Translations under genes and position numbers: made by a program
The notes under the pieces: generated by a model
What the model was told of the DNA's origin: nothing
Databases searched by the model: none
Seen by the model: only the letters and a program-made list of their open reading frames with translations
Part shown: positions 23,934 to 32,794 of the stretch, piece by piece
Layout of the letters: each line of letters starts with the position of its first letter
Numbering within the stretch: the first letter of the stretch is position 1
DNA from: an uncultured Bacilli bacterium
GTDB taxonomy: Bacteria; Bacillota_I; Bacilli_A; RF39; UBA660
NCBI GenBank assembly: GCA_944368815.1
Contig: CALVXD010000009.1
Coordinates: forward strand, 1 to 34,984
DNA length: 34,984 bases
Reading direction: 5' to 3'

Positions 23934-26340
23934 CAATTATTGCTACTGAACTAACTGATTGTTCTTCTTTTAAATTAATTAATCTTACTCCTTGAGTAAC
24001 ACGACTCATTTTAGAAATATTATCTACAGATAACCTTATTATCATTCCAGTATTTGTAATAATTATAAGATCTACATTATTAGTAACAGTTTTAAACGCT
24101 ACTATTGAACCATTTTTATCAGTAATATGTAATGTTTTTACGCCCTTACCACCACGATTAGTTAATCTATATTCTTGTAAAGGTGTTTTTTTACCATATC
24201 CATTTTCAGTAACTACTAATACGTCTTCATCTTCATTTGCTATTTCCATTCCTACTAAATAGCCATCACCTAAATTAATTCCTTTAACACCTGAAGCTGA
24301 TCTTCCCATTATTCTTATAGAATCTTCATTAAATCTTACCATTCTACCATTTGAAGAAGCCATTAATATTTCATTATTACCAATTGTTTTTTTAACAGAA
24401 ATTAATTCATCTCCATCTCGTAATGTTATAAATTTTTTCCCATTTGTACGTATATTATCAAATTCTTTTATATCTGTACGTTTAATATATCCCAACTTAG
24501 TAGCAAATACCAAATATTTGTTCTCATCATTTTTTTCTATTTTTAATAAAGATGTTATTTTTTCTCCTTTTTCTAATGATAATAAATTAATTATAGGAAT
24601 ACCTTTTGATTGTCTACTATACTCAGGTATTTCATATCCTTTAGTTCTATATACTTTACCATTATTTGTAAAGAACAAAATATAATCATGAGTAGTTAAA
24701 TTAATTATACTCTCCACAAAATCTTCTTCGTTCATAGTCATTCCCTTAATACCTACACCGCCTCTATTTTGAGTTTTGTAAGTACTAGATAACATTCTCT
24801 TAATATATCCTTTATTAGTTAATGTAATTACAATGTTTTCTTCTGGGATTAATGCTTCATCCTCTATATAGTCAATAGCAGTCATATCTATATGAGTTCT
24901 TCTTTCGTCTGCATATTTTGCTTTTATTTCTAGTAATTCATCTTTAATTACTTGTAAAATTCTTTCCTCACTAGAAAGTATTTCTTCTAATTCTTTAATT
25001 AAAGCCTCTAATTCAGCAATTTCATTTTCAATTTTTTCCTTTTCTAATCCAGTTAATCTTCTTAACTTCATTTCTAAAATTGCTTGTGTTTGCGCTTCAG
25101 AAAGACCAAACCTTGCAATTAATTCTTTACTTGCTTCTTCATCAGTTTTTGCAGATTTTATAATTTGAATTACTTCATCTATGTGGTCTAATGCAATTTT
25201 TAAACCTTCTAAAATATGTAATCTTGCTTTATATTTATTTAAATCAAATTGACATCTTCTATATATGACTTGCTTTTGATGATCCAAGTATTTTTCTAAA
25301 ATAGTTTTTAAATCTAATGTTCTAGGACTACCATCTACTAACATTAAGAAATTTATTCCATATGAAATTTGTAATTGAGTATGTTTATATAAATTATTTA
25401 ACACAACATTAGCATTAGCTTCTTTTTTTACATCTATAACAATTTTGATTCCTTCTAATGCTGATTCATCATTTAAATTAGATATACCATCCAAATCTTT
25501 GTCTCTAACTAATTCAGCAATTCTAGTAATTAAAGCTTTTTTATTTACTTGATAAGGAAGTTCAGTAATTATTATTCTATTTCTTCCATTATGTTCTTCT
25601 ATATCAACTTTAGCACGTACTGTAATAGTACCTCTTCCTGTTTCATAAGCTTTTTTTATGCCACTATTACCTAAAATTATACCACCAGTAGGAAAATCTG
25701 GTCCTTTAATTTTATCCATTAAGTCTAGCACTGTAATTTCGGGATTATCTATATATGCAATGCAACCATCTATTACCTCTCCTAGATTATGAGGAGGGAT
25801 ATTAGTTGCCATACCTACAGCTATTCCCATATTGCCATTAACTAGAATATTTGGAAATCTACTAGGTAAAACTACAGGTTCTTTTCTTTGACCATCGTAG
25901 TTTTCCATAAAATCAACAGTTTCTTTATTTAAATCTCTCAACATCTCCATTGATATTTTTGCAAGTTTAGCTTCGGTATAACGAGATGCTGCTGCTGAAT
26001 CTCCATCAATACTTCCAAAATTACCATGTCCATCAACTAAAGCATGTCTATAAGTAAAATCTTGAGCCATTCTTACCATAGTATCATAAATAGCAGCATC
26101 ACCATGTGGATGATAATGTCCCATTACTGCTCCTACTGCATTAGCACTTTTTTGATGTTTTTTATCCGGTGTCATTCCTTCCTCATATAAAGTATACAAA
26201 ATACGTCTATGAACAGGTTTTAAACCATCTCTAACATCTGGTATAGCTCTTGCTACAATAACACTCATAGAATAGTCTAAAAATGATGTTTTCATTTCAT
26301 CTATTATGTTAATACTTACTTTTTTGTCATTATCGTTCAT
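23908..26340 (-). CDS. gyrA: DNA gyrase subunit A
   Basis: An 810-residue breakage-reunion subunit. Catalytic Tyr121 lies in ASRYTEAKL. The quinolone-resistance region reads HPHGDAAIYDTMVR, with Ala82 at the place of E. coli Ser83. The C-terminal beta-pinwheel repeats include the GyrA box in TNRGGKGVKTL, which distinguishes it from ParC. It follows gyrB by 12 bases and both follow recF. Length is normal. A terminator lies at its 3' end, followed by the parS/Noc-site region. Confidence 0.98.
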   Translation of the reverse strand: MNDNDKKVSINIIDEMKTSFLDYSMSVIVARAIPDVRDGLKPVHRRILYTLYEEGMTPDKKHQKSANAVGAVMGHYHPHGDAAIYDTMVRMAQDFTYRHALVDGHGNFGSIDGDSAAASRYTEAKLAKISMEMLRDLNKETVDFMENYDGQRKEPVVLPSRFPNILVNGNMGIAVGMATNIPPHNLGEVIDGCIAYIDNPEITVLDLMDKIKGPDFPTGGIILGNSGIKKAYETGRGTITVRAKVDIEEHNGRNRIIITELPYQVNKKALITRIAELVRDKDLDGISNLNDESALEGIKIVIDVKKEANANVVLNNLYKHTQLQISYGINFLMLVDGSPRTLDLKTILEKYLDHQKQVIYRRCQFDLNKYKARLHILEGLKIALDHIDEVIQIIKSAKTDEEASKELIARFGLSEAQTQAILEMKLRRLTGLEKEKIENEIAELEALIKELEEILSSEERILQVIKDELLEIKAKYADERRTHIDMTAIDYIEDEALIPEENIVITLTNKGYIKRMLSSTYKTQNRGGVGIKGMTMNEEDFVESIINLTTHDYILFFTNNGKVYRTKGYEIPEYSRQSKGIPIINLLSLEKGEKITSLLKIEKNDENKYLVFATKLGYIKRTDIKEFDNIRTNGKKFITLRDGDELISVKKTIGNNEILMASSNGRMVRFNEDSIRIMGRSASGVKGINLGDGYLVGMEIANEDEDVLVVTENGYGKKTPLQEYRLTNRGGKGVKTLHITDKNGSIVAFKTVTNNVDLIIITNTGMIIRLSVDNISKMSRVTQGVRLINLKEEQSVSSVAIIEKENEIEQ

Positions 26341-26351
26341 AATTCACACTC

Positions 26352-28271
26352 CTATATATCAAGATTAACAACATTTAATGCATTTTCTTCTATAAATTTT
26401 CTTCTTGGTTCAACTTCTTCACCCATTAATACTTGAAAAATTTCATCAACTTGAATTGCGTCTGCTAAGTTAATTTGTTTAAGTACTCTACTTTCAATTC
26501 CCATTGTAGTAGATCTTAATTCATGGGGATCCATTTCTCCCAAACCTTTCATTCTACCTATTTCATATTTAGTATTTTCAGGTAAAGTTTTTATATATTC
26601 ATCTCTTTCATCATCATCCAATACATATTTAATAGTTTTACCGTGTTTAATAGAGTACAAAGGTGGTTGTGCTGCATATATATGCCCACCTTCAATAAGT
26701 GGCTTAAAATATCTATAAAATAGTGTTAAAAGCAAAGTTCTAATATGAGCGCCATCTACATCGGCATCGGTCATTATAATTATCTTATTATATCTTAATT
26801 TTGAAATATCAAATTCTTCACCAATACCTGTTCCAATAGCAGTAATCATTGTTCTAATTTCTTCATTACTTAATATTCTATCTAATCTTGCTTTTTCTAC
26901 ATTTAAAATTTTTCCTCTTATTGGTAATATTGCTTGTGTTATTGGATCTCTTCCCATTTTTGCAGAACCTGCTGCAGAATCACCCTCAACAATAAACATT
27001 TCAGAAATAGATGCATCTTTAGAAGAACAATCTGTTAATTTTCCCCATTGATTAGTAATTTCTAATCCACCTTTTCTTCTAGTTAATTCTCTTGCTTTTT
27101 TAGCAGCAACTCTTGCCCTTGCAGCTGTCATAGATTTTTCGATTATAACTTTTGCTTGTTCTGGATTTTCCATTAAAAACCTTTCAAATCCTTCTGCAAA
27201 AATATTTGCAGCAATTTTTCTAACTTCACTATTTCCTAATTTTGTTTTAGTCTGTCCTTCAAATTGAGGTTCAGGAACTTTTGCTGATACAATCATTGTA
27301 ATTCCTTCTCTTACATCATCACCTGTAAGACTATCTTCATTATCTTTAAGAAATTTATTATTTTTTGCATAGTTATTTATTATTCTAGTTAAACTATTTT
27401 TTACTCCATCTTCATGAGTACCACCTTCAGGAGTTGTGATATTATTTACAAAAGAATATATAGCACTATTATATCCATCATTATATTGAAGAGCAACTTC
27501 CAATGTTACATTATTTTCAGCACCTTCAACATATATAATATCATTGTGAATTGGTGTCTTATTTTTATTTAAAAGCTCTACATATTCCTTTATTCCACCT
27601 TCATAAACAAAAATATCTTTCTTATCTTCTCTATCATCTACTAAAATTATTCTTAATCCTTTATTAAGAAAAGCTAATTCCCTTGCTCTTACTTTTAAAG
27701 TTTCATAATCAAATCTAGTAGTTTCTTTAAAAATTTCTTCATCTGGCATAAAAGTAACTGTTGTACCTGTTCTATCTTCACTACAATCTCCAATAATTGT
27801 AAGAGGTTGTACTATATGACCACCATTTGCAAATTTAGCTTGATATATTTTTGAATTTTTATAAACAGTTACATCAACCCATTTACTAAGCGCATTTACT
27901 ACTGAAGCTCCTACTCCATGTAATCCTCCAGAAACTTTATACCCACCGCCGCCAAATTTACCACCAGCGTGAAGAACAGTATAAACAGTTTCTACAGTAG
28001 AAATACCTGTTTTGGGATGCTTATCTACTGGAATTCCTCTACCATCATCTTTTACTGTAACTGATCCATCTTTATTTACTATTATTTCAATATCATCACA
28101 ATATCCTGCTAAAGCTTCATCAATAGCATTATCTACTATTTCCCATACCAAATGATGAAGTCCTCTTTCACTAGTTGAACCAATATACATTCCTGGTCTT
28201 TTTCTTACAGCTTCTAACCCTTCTAATACTTGAATATCGGATGCATCATAATGTTCTATTTTATTTTCCAT
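26352..28271 (-). CDS. gyrB: DNA gyrase subunit B
   Basis: A 639-residue ATPase subunit. The GHKL ATP-binding region includes [25 protein letters not shown] and [15 protein letters not shown]. The Toprim domain has [14 protein letters not shown] and [17 protein letters not shown]. The C-terminus ends near [16 protein letters not shown], as in short-type Firmicute GyrB. The Shine-Dalgarno is AAGGGAAGAAG. The 24 bases between recF and gyrB adjoin a Noc-type palindrome. Confidence 0.98.
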   Translation of the reverse strand: MENKIEHYDASDIQVLEGLEAVRKRPGMYIGSTSERGLHHLVWEIVDNAIDEALAGYCDDIEIIVNKDGSVTVKDDGRGIPVDKHPKTGISTVETVYTVLHAGGKFGGGGYKVSGGLHGVGASVVNALSKWVDVTVYKNSKIYQAKFANGGHIVQPLTIIGDCSEDRTGTTVTFMPDEEIFKETTRFDYETLKVRARELAFLNKGLRIILVDDREDKKDIFVYEGGIKEYVELLNKNKTPIHNDIIYVEGAENNVTLEVALQYNDGYNSAIYSFVNNITTPEGGTHEDGVKNSLTRIINNYAKNNKFLKDNEDSLTGDDVREGITMIVSAKVPEPQFEGQTKTKLGNSEVRKIAANIFAEGFERFLMENPEQAKVIIEKSMTAARARVAAKKARELTRRKGGLEITNQWGKLTDCSSKDASISEMFIVEGDSAAGSAKMGRDPITQAILPIRGKILNVEKARLDRILSNEEIRTMITAIGTGIGEEFDISKLRYNKIIIMTDADVDGAHIRTLLLTLFYRYFKPLIEGGHIYAAQPPLYSIKHGKTIKYVLDDDERDEYIKTLPENTKYEIGRMKGLGEMDPHELRSTTMGIESRVLKQINLADAIQVDEIFQVLMGEEVEPRRKFIEENALNVVNLDI

Positions 28272-28295
28272 TTTTATCTTCTTCCCTTCTAAAAA

Positions 28296-29393
28296 TTATT
28301 TCCCGGGAAATAATTTCCCATTTTGTATTTCAAATATACTTGCTTTTTTCACTAATTTTTCATCAATCATATTAATATCAGTAGTAGTAATTATAGTTTG
28401 AATATTATCATTAATATATTTTATCAAATTATTTTTTTTATCTATATCTAATTCACTAAATATATCATCTAATAATAATATTGGATCATCATCACTACTT
28501 TTTTTAAACAATTCTATTTCTGATAACTTCAAAGCTAAAATTACACTTCTTAATTGTCCTTGCGAACCATATAAAGCAATATTTTTATCATTTAAGACAA
28601 AAATAAAATCATCACGGTGAGGACCAATTAATGATAATTTATATAACATTTCTTTTTCTAAATATTTATCTAGTTTTTCACGATATCTATCAACCATTTC
28701 TTTTTTGTCCTCAAAATAATCAATATTGGATATATACCTTATTCTAAGACCTTGCATCCCCATTATTTCATAATATATTTTATCTATAAATGTATTAATA
28801 TTATCCAAAAATTTTCGTCTTAATAAATAAATTTCTACAGATAATTTTGCAATTTCATCATTCAAAACATCTAAATAATCTTTATTTTTATTATCTAATT
28901 TCAAATATTCATTCTTTTGGCGAATAATATTATTATAATTCATTAATAATTTTACGTATTTTATAGATATTTGACTAATTTCCATATTTAAAAATTTTCG
29001 TCTTATACTAGGTCCCTCTTTAATCATTCTAATGTTTTCAGGACTAAATATAATAACTTTTAAATTAGAAACATAATCACTTAATTTTTTAACTTCTTTT
29101 CCATCAATTATAACTTGTTTACCGTTATCATTAATAAGAATTTTAAATTTTTTAGATCCACTATTTAATAGTGTATCAGCCTCTAATATTGCATAATTGT
29201 TACCTAACTTTATCAAATTTTTATCATTTACTCCTAAATAAGATTTTGTTAATGATAATACATAAATAGACTCTAATATATTAGTTTTTCCTTGAGCATT
29301 TTTACCTATTATTATATTTAATTTTTTATTTAACTCAATTTCTAAATTATCATAATTTCGATAATTTTTTAATTTTATTTTTTCTATAATCAT
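28296..29393 (-). CDS. recF: DNA replication and repair protein RecF
   Basis: A 365-residue SMC-like ATPase for gap repair, acting with RecO and RecR. Walker A is GKNAQGKTNILE near residue 35, the signature motif lies in YGSQGQLRSVILALK, and the Walker B is ILLLDDIFSELD. The last codons and the stop (LFPGK then TAA) are encoded by a perfect Noc-type palindrome. The assigned ATG has only AGG within 6 bases; a stronger AAGGTGAT lies 17 bases farther upstream but leads into another frame. comK rather than yaaA precedes it. Confidence 0.96.
   Translation of the reverse strand: MIIEKIKLKNYRNYDNLEIELNKKLNIIIGKNAQGKTNILESIYVLSLTKSYLGVNDKNLIKLGNNYAILEADTLLNSGSKKFKILINDNGKQVIIDGKEVKKLSDYVSNLKVIIFSPENIRMIKEGPSIRRKFLNMEISQISIKYVKLLMNYNNIIRQKNEYLKLDNKNKDYLDVLNDEIAKLSVEIYLLRRKFLDNINTFIDKIYYEIMGMQGLRIRYISNIDYFEDKKEMVDRYREKLDKYLEKEMLYKLSLIGPHRDDFIFVLNDKNIALYGSQGQLRSVILALKLSEIELFKKSSDDDPILLLDDIFSELDIDKKNNLIKYINDNIQTIITTTDINMIDEKLVKKASIFEIQNGKLFPGK
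28298..28311. promoter_or_regulatory. Noc-type site over the recF stop codon
   Basis: Exact ATTTCCCGGGAAAT within a 24-bp perfect palindrome (28293-28316). It spans the last four codons and stop of recF. Confidence 0.7.
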
Positions 29394-29457
29394 TTAAACC
29401 TATTTTTTTGCTCAATTTATCACCTTATTTCAAAAGTAGGTATCCCTATACATATAA

Positions 29458-29486
29458 ATTATATCATAAATTAGATTTTTTATAAA
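29458..29486 (-). promoter_or_regulatory. Candidate promoter of recF-gyrB-gyrA
   Basis: TTTATA (29481-29486), 17-bp spacer, TATAAT (29458-29463) with TGA upstream, right after the comK terminator. Confidence 0.55.
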
Positions 29487-29487
29487 G

Positions 29488-29527
29488 AAAAAAGTGCATA
29501 AAATCCTTTATTTTTGCACTTTTTTTG
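29488..29527 (-). terminator. Terminator after comK
   Basis: An 11-bp stem (AAAAAAGTGCA with TGCACTTTTTT, 29488-29498 and 29515-29525). T-runs are present on both strands. The comK stop is in the loop. Confidence 0.75.
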
Positions 29528-29960
29528 TTAATTTTTCTAACATTTTATCTAAAATAAAACATTTAGAAACTTGTGAAGATATAATACTATAATTTACGGG
29601 AACAATAATAGTACTTCCATCAAAAAATACTAAAACGGTATTATGTTTTTTTCTTAAAAAAGTTACTAAATTATTATAAGAAATCCATGTATTTTCTTTT
29701 GAAGTAATAGACTTAATTGGAAAAAATATAATTTTATTATCATTATCTATTATTATTGGATTTTTATAATTACTTTTAAATACTTTTTTACTTTCTTCTA
29801 CCCTATAATTTAATGAATACCTATAATAACTACATGAATCACTAATAATAGTTGCAGGATCTTCCTTTTTATTTAATGTTTTTCCCATTTCAATAATTTT
29901 TGTTGTATTTTTATCTTCTGTTTTTATGACATATGTATTTTTGTTTATTGTATATCTCAT
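29508..29960 (-). CDS. comK: ComK-like competence transcription factor
   Basis: 150 residues. The order of conserved segments follows B. subtilis ComK: IISDSC (38-43; ComK IVDRSC), a Tyr-rich stretch, PIIIDNDNKIIFFP (68-81; ComK PIMVDPSNQIFLFP), a Thr/Ser turn then TWIS (91-94; GWIS), then FFDGSTIIVPVNYS (112-125; FSNGKTMELPISYN) and SSQVSKCFIL (ENQVYRTAWL). The B. subtilis C-terminal extension of about 35 residues, which contains the MecA-binding part, is missing. ATG at 29960 follows GGGGGGAT. It occupies the place of yaaA between dnaN and recF and has its own promoter and terminator. Identification is by recalled family sequence; I consider it likely. Confidence 0.82.
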   Translation of the reverse strand: MRYTINKNTYVIKTEDKNTTKIIEMGKTLNKKEDPATIISDSCSYYRYSLNYRVEESKKVFKSNYKNPIIIDNDNKIIFFPIKSITSKENTWISYNNLVTFLRKKHNTVLVFFDGSTIIVPVNYSIISSQVSKCFILDKMLEKLTKKVQK

Positions 29961-29996
29961 ACCTAATCCCCCCTTCAAAAATACGATTTTTATTAA

Positions 29997-30024
29997 AACA
30001 TATAAGTTTGTCGAATTTTGTCAA
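29997..30024 (-). promoter_or_regulatory. Candidate promoter of comK
   Basis: TTGACA (30019-30024), 16-bp spacer, TATGTT (29997-30002). The -35 lies inside a triple 10-bp repeat. Confidence 0.5.
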
Positions 30025-30033
30025 ATTATGTCG
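30004..30033 (-). repeat. Three tandem 10-bp repeats over the comK -35 region
   Basis: On the minus strand CGACATAATT, TGACAAAATT and CGACAAACTT follow each other without gaps. The period equals about one helical turn, as in an operator array. Confidence 0.65.
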
Positions 30034-30061
30034 TAATTTTAAAAATTTAAAAATAATAATT

Positions 30062-30089
30062 AAAAAATATCCACAAATCTGTGGATATT
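30062..30089 (-). terminator. Terminator after dnaN
   Basis: A 9-bp ATATCCACA/TGTGGATAT stem (30067-30075 and 30080-30088) and six Ts on the minus strand. Each arm is one base from a DnaA box. Confidence 0.75.
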
Positions 30090-31203
30090 AATAAGTTTTT
30101 ATTGGTAATACTAATTGAATTAATGAAGTTTCTTCATTTGATTTAACAATTATTGGACTATTATCATTATTCATATATAAAATTACTTTTTCTTCTCCAA
30201 AACTTCTAATTGCATCTAACATATATTTAGATGAAAATGAAATAGAAATATTACCATTGCTTTTAACGGCCATTTTTTCTTCTACGTAACCAATTTCAGG
30301 AGAATTAGATGAAATAGTAAGTTCATCATTATTAAGTTCTAATTTGATTGTATTTTTATCTCTATCAGAAGTTAATAAAGAAGCACGATCAATCATTTCA
30401 AACAAATTACTATAATTACATTCTACTTCTATTTCAAATTTATTAGGAATTATAGCTGAAGTTGCAGGATAAGTTCCATTTAGAAGTCTTGATAAAAATA
30501 ATATATTTTTATATTTAAATAAGATTTTATTCGTAAATAAATGTAATTCTATGTTATTTTCACCATCATCTAATATCTTAGACAATTCCAATAAATTTTT
30601 TCCAGGTATAACTATATTAATACTATTTTCAAATTCTTTATCTATACTAATTGTTTTCTTAGCTAATCTATAACTATCAGTTGCAATAACTTCTAAAATA
30701 TTACTATCAATTCTAAAATTAATACCCGTTAGTAATGGTCTTGATTCATTTTGAGAAGTTGCAAAAAATGTCTGATTAATGATAGTTTTAAAAGTTTCTG
30801 TATTTAATACTATTGGTTCTGTTGTTTCTTCTAAATCAAGATTAGGAAATTCATTTGGATTTATTCCATTTAATTTAAATTCTGTATTAGAAGTACTAAT
30901 AATCATTTTATATCCATCTAATACTTCAATAGTAATATCTGTATCAGGTAATTTTCTTATAATTTCTACTATGTATTTTCCCCCAATTACTATACTTCCT
31001 AATTCTGCAACTTCTGTAATATCTTCTTTTTTAATAAAACTTCTAATAGATATATCTGTATCACTAGCAGATAAATATAATCCTTCATCTTTTAATTCAA
31101 ATTTAATACCGGTTAAAATAGGAATTAAATTTCTAGTTGATATTGCTTTTGATGTATGGTTTAAGTTTTCTAATAAAATACTTTTTTTAATAATAAATTT
31201 CAT
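30088..31203 (-). CDS. dnaN: DNA polymerase III beta sliding clamp
   Basis: 371 residues, the processivity clamp. The N-terminus MKFIIKKSILLENLNHTSKAI, internal SDTDISIRSF, PLLTGINFRIDSNILEVIATDSYRLA and the C-terminal PIIVKSNEETSLIQLVLPIKTY are typical of the three-domain DnaN. Its Shine-Dalgarno is AGAAGGAA. The left arm of oriC lies between it and dnaA. Confidence 0.98.
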   Translation of the reverse strand: MKFIIKKSILLENLNHTSKAISTRNLIPILTGIKFELKDEGLYLSASDTDISIRSFIKKEDITEVAELGSIVIGGKYIVEIIRKLPDTDITIEVLDGYKMIISTSNTEFKLNGINPNEFPNLDLEETTEPIVLNTETFKTIINQTFFATSQNESRPLLTGINFRIDSNILEVIATDSYRLAKKTISIDKEFENSINIVIPGKNLLELSKILDDGENNIELHLFTNKILFKYKNILFLSRLLNGTYPATSAIIPNKFEIEVECNYSNLFEMIDRASLLTSDRDKNTIKLELNNDELTISSNSPEIGYVEEKMAVKSNGNISISFSSKYMLDAIRSFGEEKVILYMNNDNSPIIVKSNEETSLIQLVLPIKTY

Positions 31204-31216
31204 ATATTATTCCTTC

Positions 31217-31365
31217 TTTCTTTTATTATATATATTATTGTTATTATTATACTGTGGAAACTGTGGAAAACTAGCTCAAACCCTTATATTAGTGGAAAAT
31301 TTTATCCACAACCCTGTGGACAATCAATTAGTTTATCCACATTTATCCACAATCTAAGTGGATAA
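31217..31365. other. oriC: oriC, dnaA-dnaN part: DnaA boxes and candidate unwinding element
   Basis: DnaA boxes: TGTGGAAAC 31253-31261, TGTGGAAAA 31262-31270, TTATCCACA 31302-31310, TGTGGACAA 31315-31323, TTATCCACA 31333-31341 and 31343-31351, and AGTGGATAA 31357-31365 in the end of dnaA. On the minus strand the tandem TTTTCCACA-GTTTCCACA pair runs into TAATAATAACAATAA (about 31236-31250). This fits a DnaA-trio series followed by an AT-only stretch (31217-31250), the layout of a basal unwinding system. Confidence 0.88.
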
Positions 31366-32718
31366 ATCTTTTTTTAACTCTGCAATTATCTCTCTTAATT
31401 GTTCATTTTCTTTTAACTCATCTTCTACTTTTTGATATGCACTCATAATTGTGGAGTGATCTCTACCTCCAAAATAAGAACCTATCTTTGGAAAAGATTC
31501 TGTTGTCATAGTTCTACATAAATATATAGCTACTTGCCTTGGATAATTTATAGTTTGATTTCTTTTCTTACCTTTTAAATCCTCAATATTTACTTTAAAA
31601 TAATCACAAACAACTCGTTGAATTCTATGTACATCATTTTTATAAACACTTCTGTCTATAAGTTGATCCTTTAAAGCTTCTACGGCGATATCTAAAGTCA
31701 CTTTACCTTTATTCATCATAAGAGCGTATGCAAAAACTCTAGTTATTGCACCTTCTAATTGTCTTACATCAGAATCAAAACTGTTAGCTATATATTCTAT
31801 AACATTATCAGGAACATCTTGTGCAGCTTCTTGATGGGATATCTTTTTTCTTATTATATTCATTCTAAGTTCAAAATCAGGTGGAGTAATATTAGCAGTT
31901 AGTCCCCAATTAAATCTTGTTAGTAATCTATTTTCTAGCATCTTTAAATCATCAACAGATCTATCAGAAGCTATAATAATTTGTTTATTTGAATTATATA
32001 ATTCATTAAAAGTATGGAAAAATTCCTCTTGTCCCTTAGTAGCAGTTCCTAAAAATTGAATATCATCTATTATTAAAACATCTATATTTCTATATCTATT
32101 TTTAAAGTTGTCAATTTTATTAAAGTTATTTTTATCATTAGTTCTAACTGCATTAATAAAATCATTTACAAATTTATCAGACGAAATATATAATACTTTC
32201 ATATTAGAATTTTTTAAAATATAATTTCCAATCGCTTGCATTAAATGTGTTTTTCCTAATCCACTTTTACTATATAAAAATAATGGATTATATGCTTTAC
32301 CTGGTTTTTCCGCTACAGCTTGGGCAGCCACAAAAGCAAATTTATTACTATTTCCTACAATAAAATTTTCAAAGGTATTGTTTGGATTAAGATTTGCATC
32401 TTCAACACTTTGATAAGGTACGCCTTTTTGAATATTTTCAATAATAGTATCAGTTTTTGGCTTTTTTCCTACATCTTCTTTTAATTTAAAGACAAATTTA
32501 AAGTTAGTACCTGTAAGTTCATTAAACACTTTTGTAATTAAATCTTTATAATTTTCATCTAAATGTTTAATATGTAATTTCATTGGTACAATAACAGTAG
32601 CTGTATTATTAGATAAATCATACAATTTACTTTCTTTAAACCAAGTATCGTAAGAAAATTCCACTACTTGTTCTTTTATTCGTTCAAGAAATTTTTGCCA
32701 TAATGTATCAATATCCAT
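31354..32718 (-). CDS. dnaA: Chromosomal replication initiator DnaA
   Basis: 454 residues. Domain I (about 1-85) has the TLWQKFLERIKEQ start. A short linker leads to the AAA+ domain with NPLFLYSKSGLGKTHLMQ, where the Walker A (150-157) reads SKSGLGKT rather than the usual GxxGxGKT. Walker B is VLIIDDIQFLG. Domain IV ends with the DNA-binding signature GGRDHSTIMSAY. The Shine-Dalgarno TAGGAGGG is strong. DnaA-box arrays on both sides mark oriC, and boxes near the promoter suggest autoregulation. Confidence 0.98.
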   Translation of the reverse strand: MDIDTLWQKFLERIKEQVVEFSYDTWFKESKLYDLSNNTATVIVPMKLHIKHLDENYKDLITKVFNELTGTNFKFVFKLKEDVGKKPKTDTIIENIQKGVPYQSVEDANLNPNNTFENFIVGNSNKFAFVAAQAVAEKPGKAYNPLFLYSKSGLGKTHLMQAIGNYILKNSNMKVLYISSDKFVNDFINAVRTNDKNNFNKIDNFKNRYRNIDVLIIDDIQFLGTATKGQEEFFHTFNELYNSNKQIIIASDRSVDDLKMLENRLLTRFNWGLTANITPPDFELRMNIIRKKISHQEAAQDVPDNVIEYIANSFDSDVRQLEGAITRVFAYALMMNKGKVTLDIAVEALKDQLIDRSVYKNDVHRIQRVVCDYFKVNIEDLKGKKRNQTINYPRQVAIYLCRTMTTESFPKIGSYFGGRDHSTIMSAYQKVEDELKENEQLREIIAELKKDLST

Positions 32719-32743
32719 CTTTTACCCTCCTATCCCCAATCTA

Positions 32744-32752
32744 ATTTTACCA
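32744..32752 (-). promoter_or_regulatory. Extended -10 promoter of dnaA
   Basis: TAAAAT (32744-32749) preceded by TGG (32750-32752). No clear -35. DnaA boxes start 43 bp upstream. Confidence 0.5.
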
Positions 32753-32794
32753 TAAATTCAAAAAAAATCTACATATTTTTACAAATCAACAAGT

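Noticed and set aside
29340..29417. Short TTG-started frame with AAGGTGAT overlapping the recF start
   Set aside because: About 20 codons of Lys/Asn-rich sequence. It could be a leader peptide, but nothing supports translation beyond the Shine-Dalgarno.
28296..29960. yaaA (S4-domain) and remB, expected between dnaN and gyrB
   Set aside because: Neither is present; the only intervening genes are the ComK-like gene and recF.
30779..31357. 192-codon frame on the plus strand over dnaN and oriC
   Set aside because: Antisense to dnaN and running through DnaA boxes; no Shine-Dalgarno and no recognisable family.
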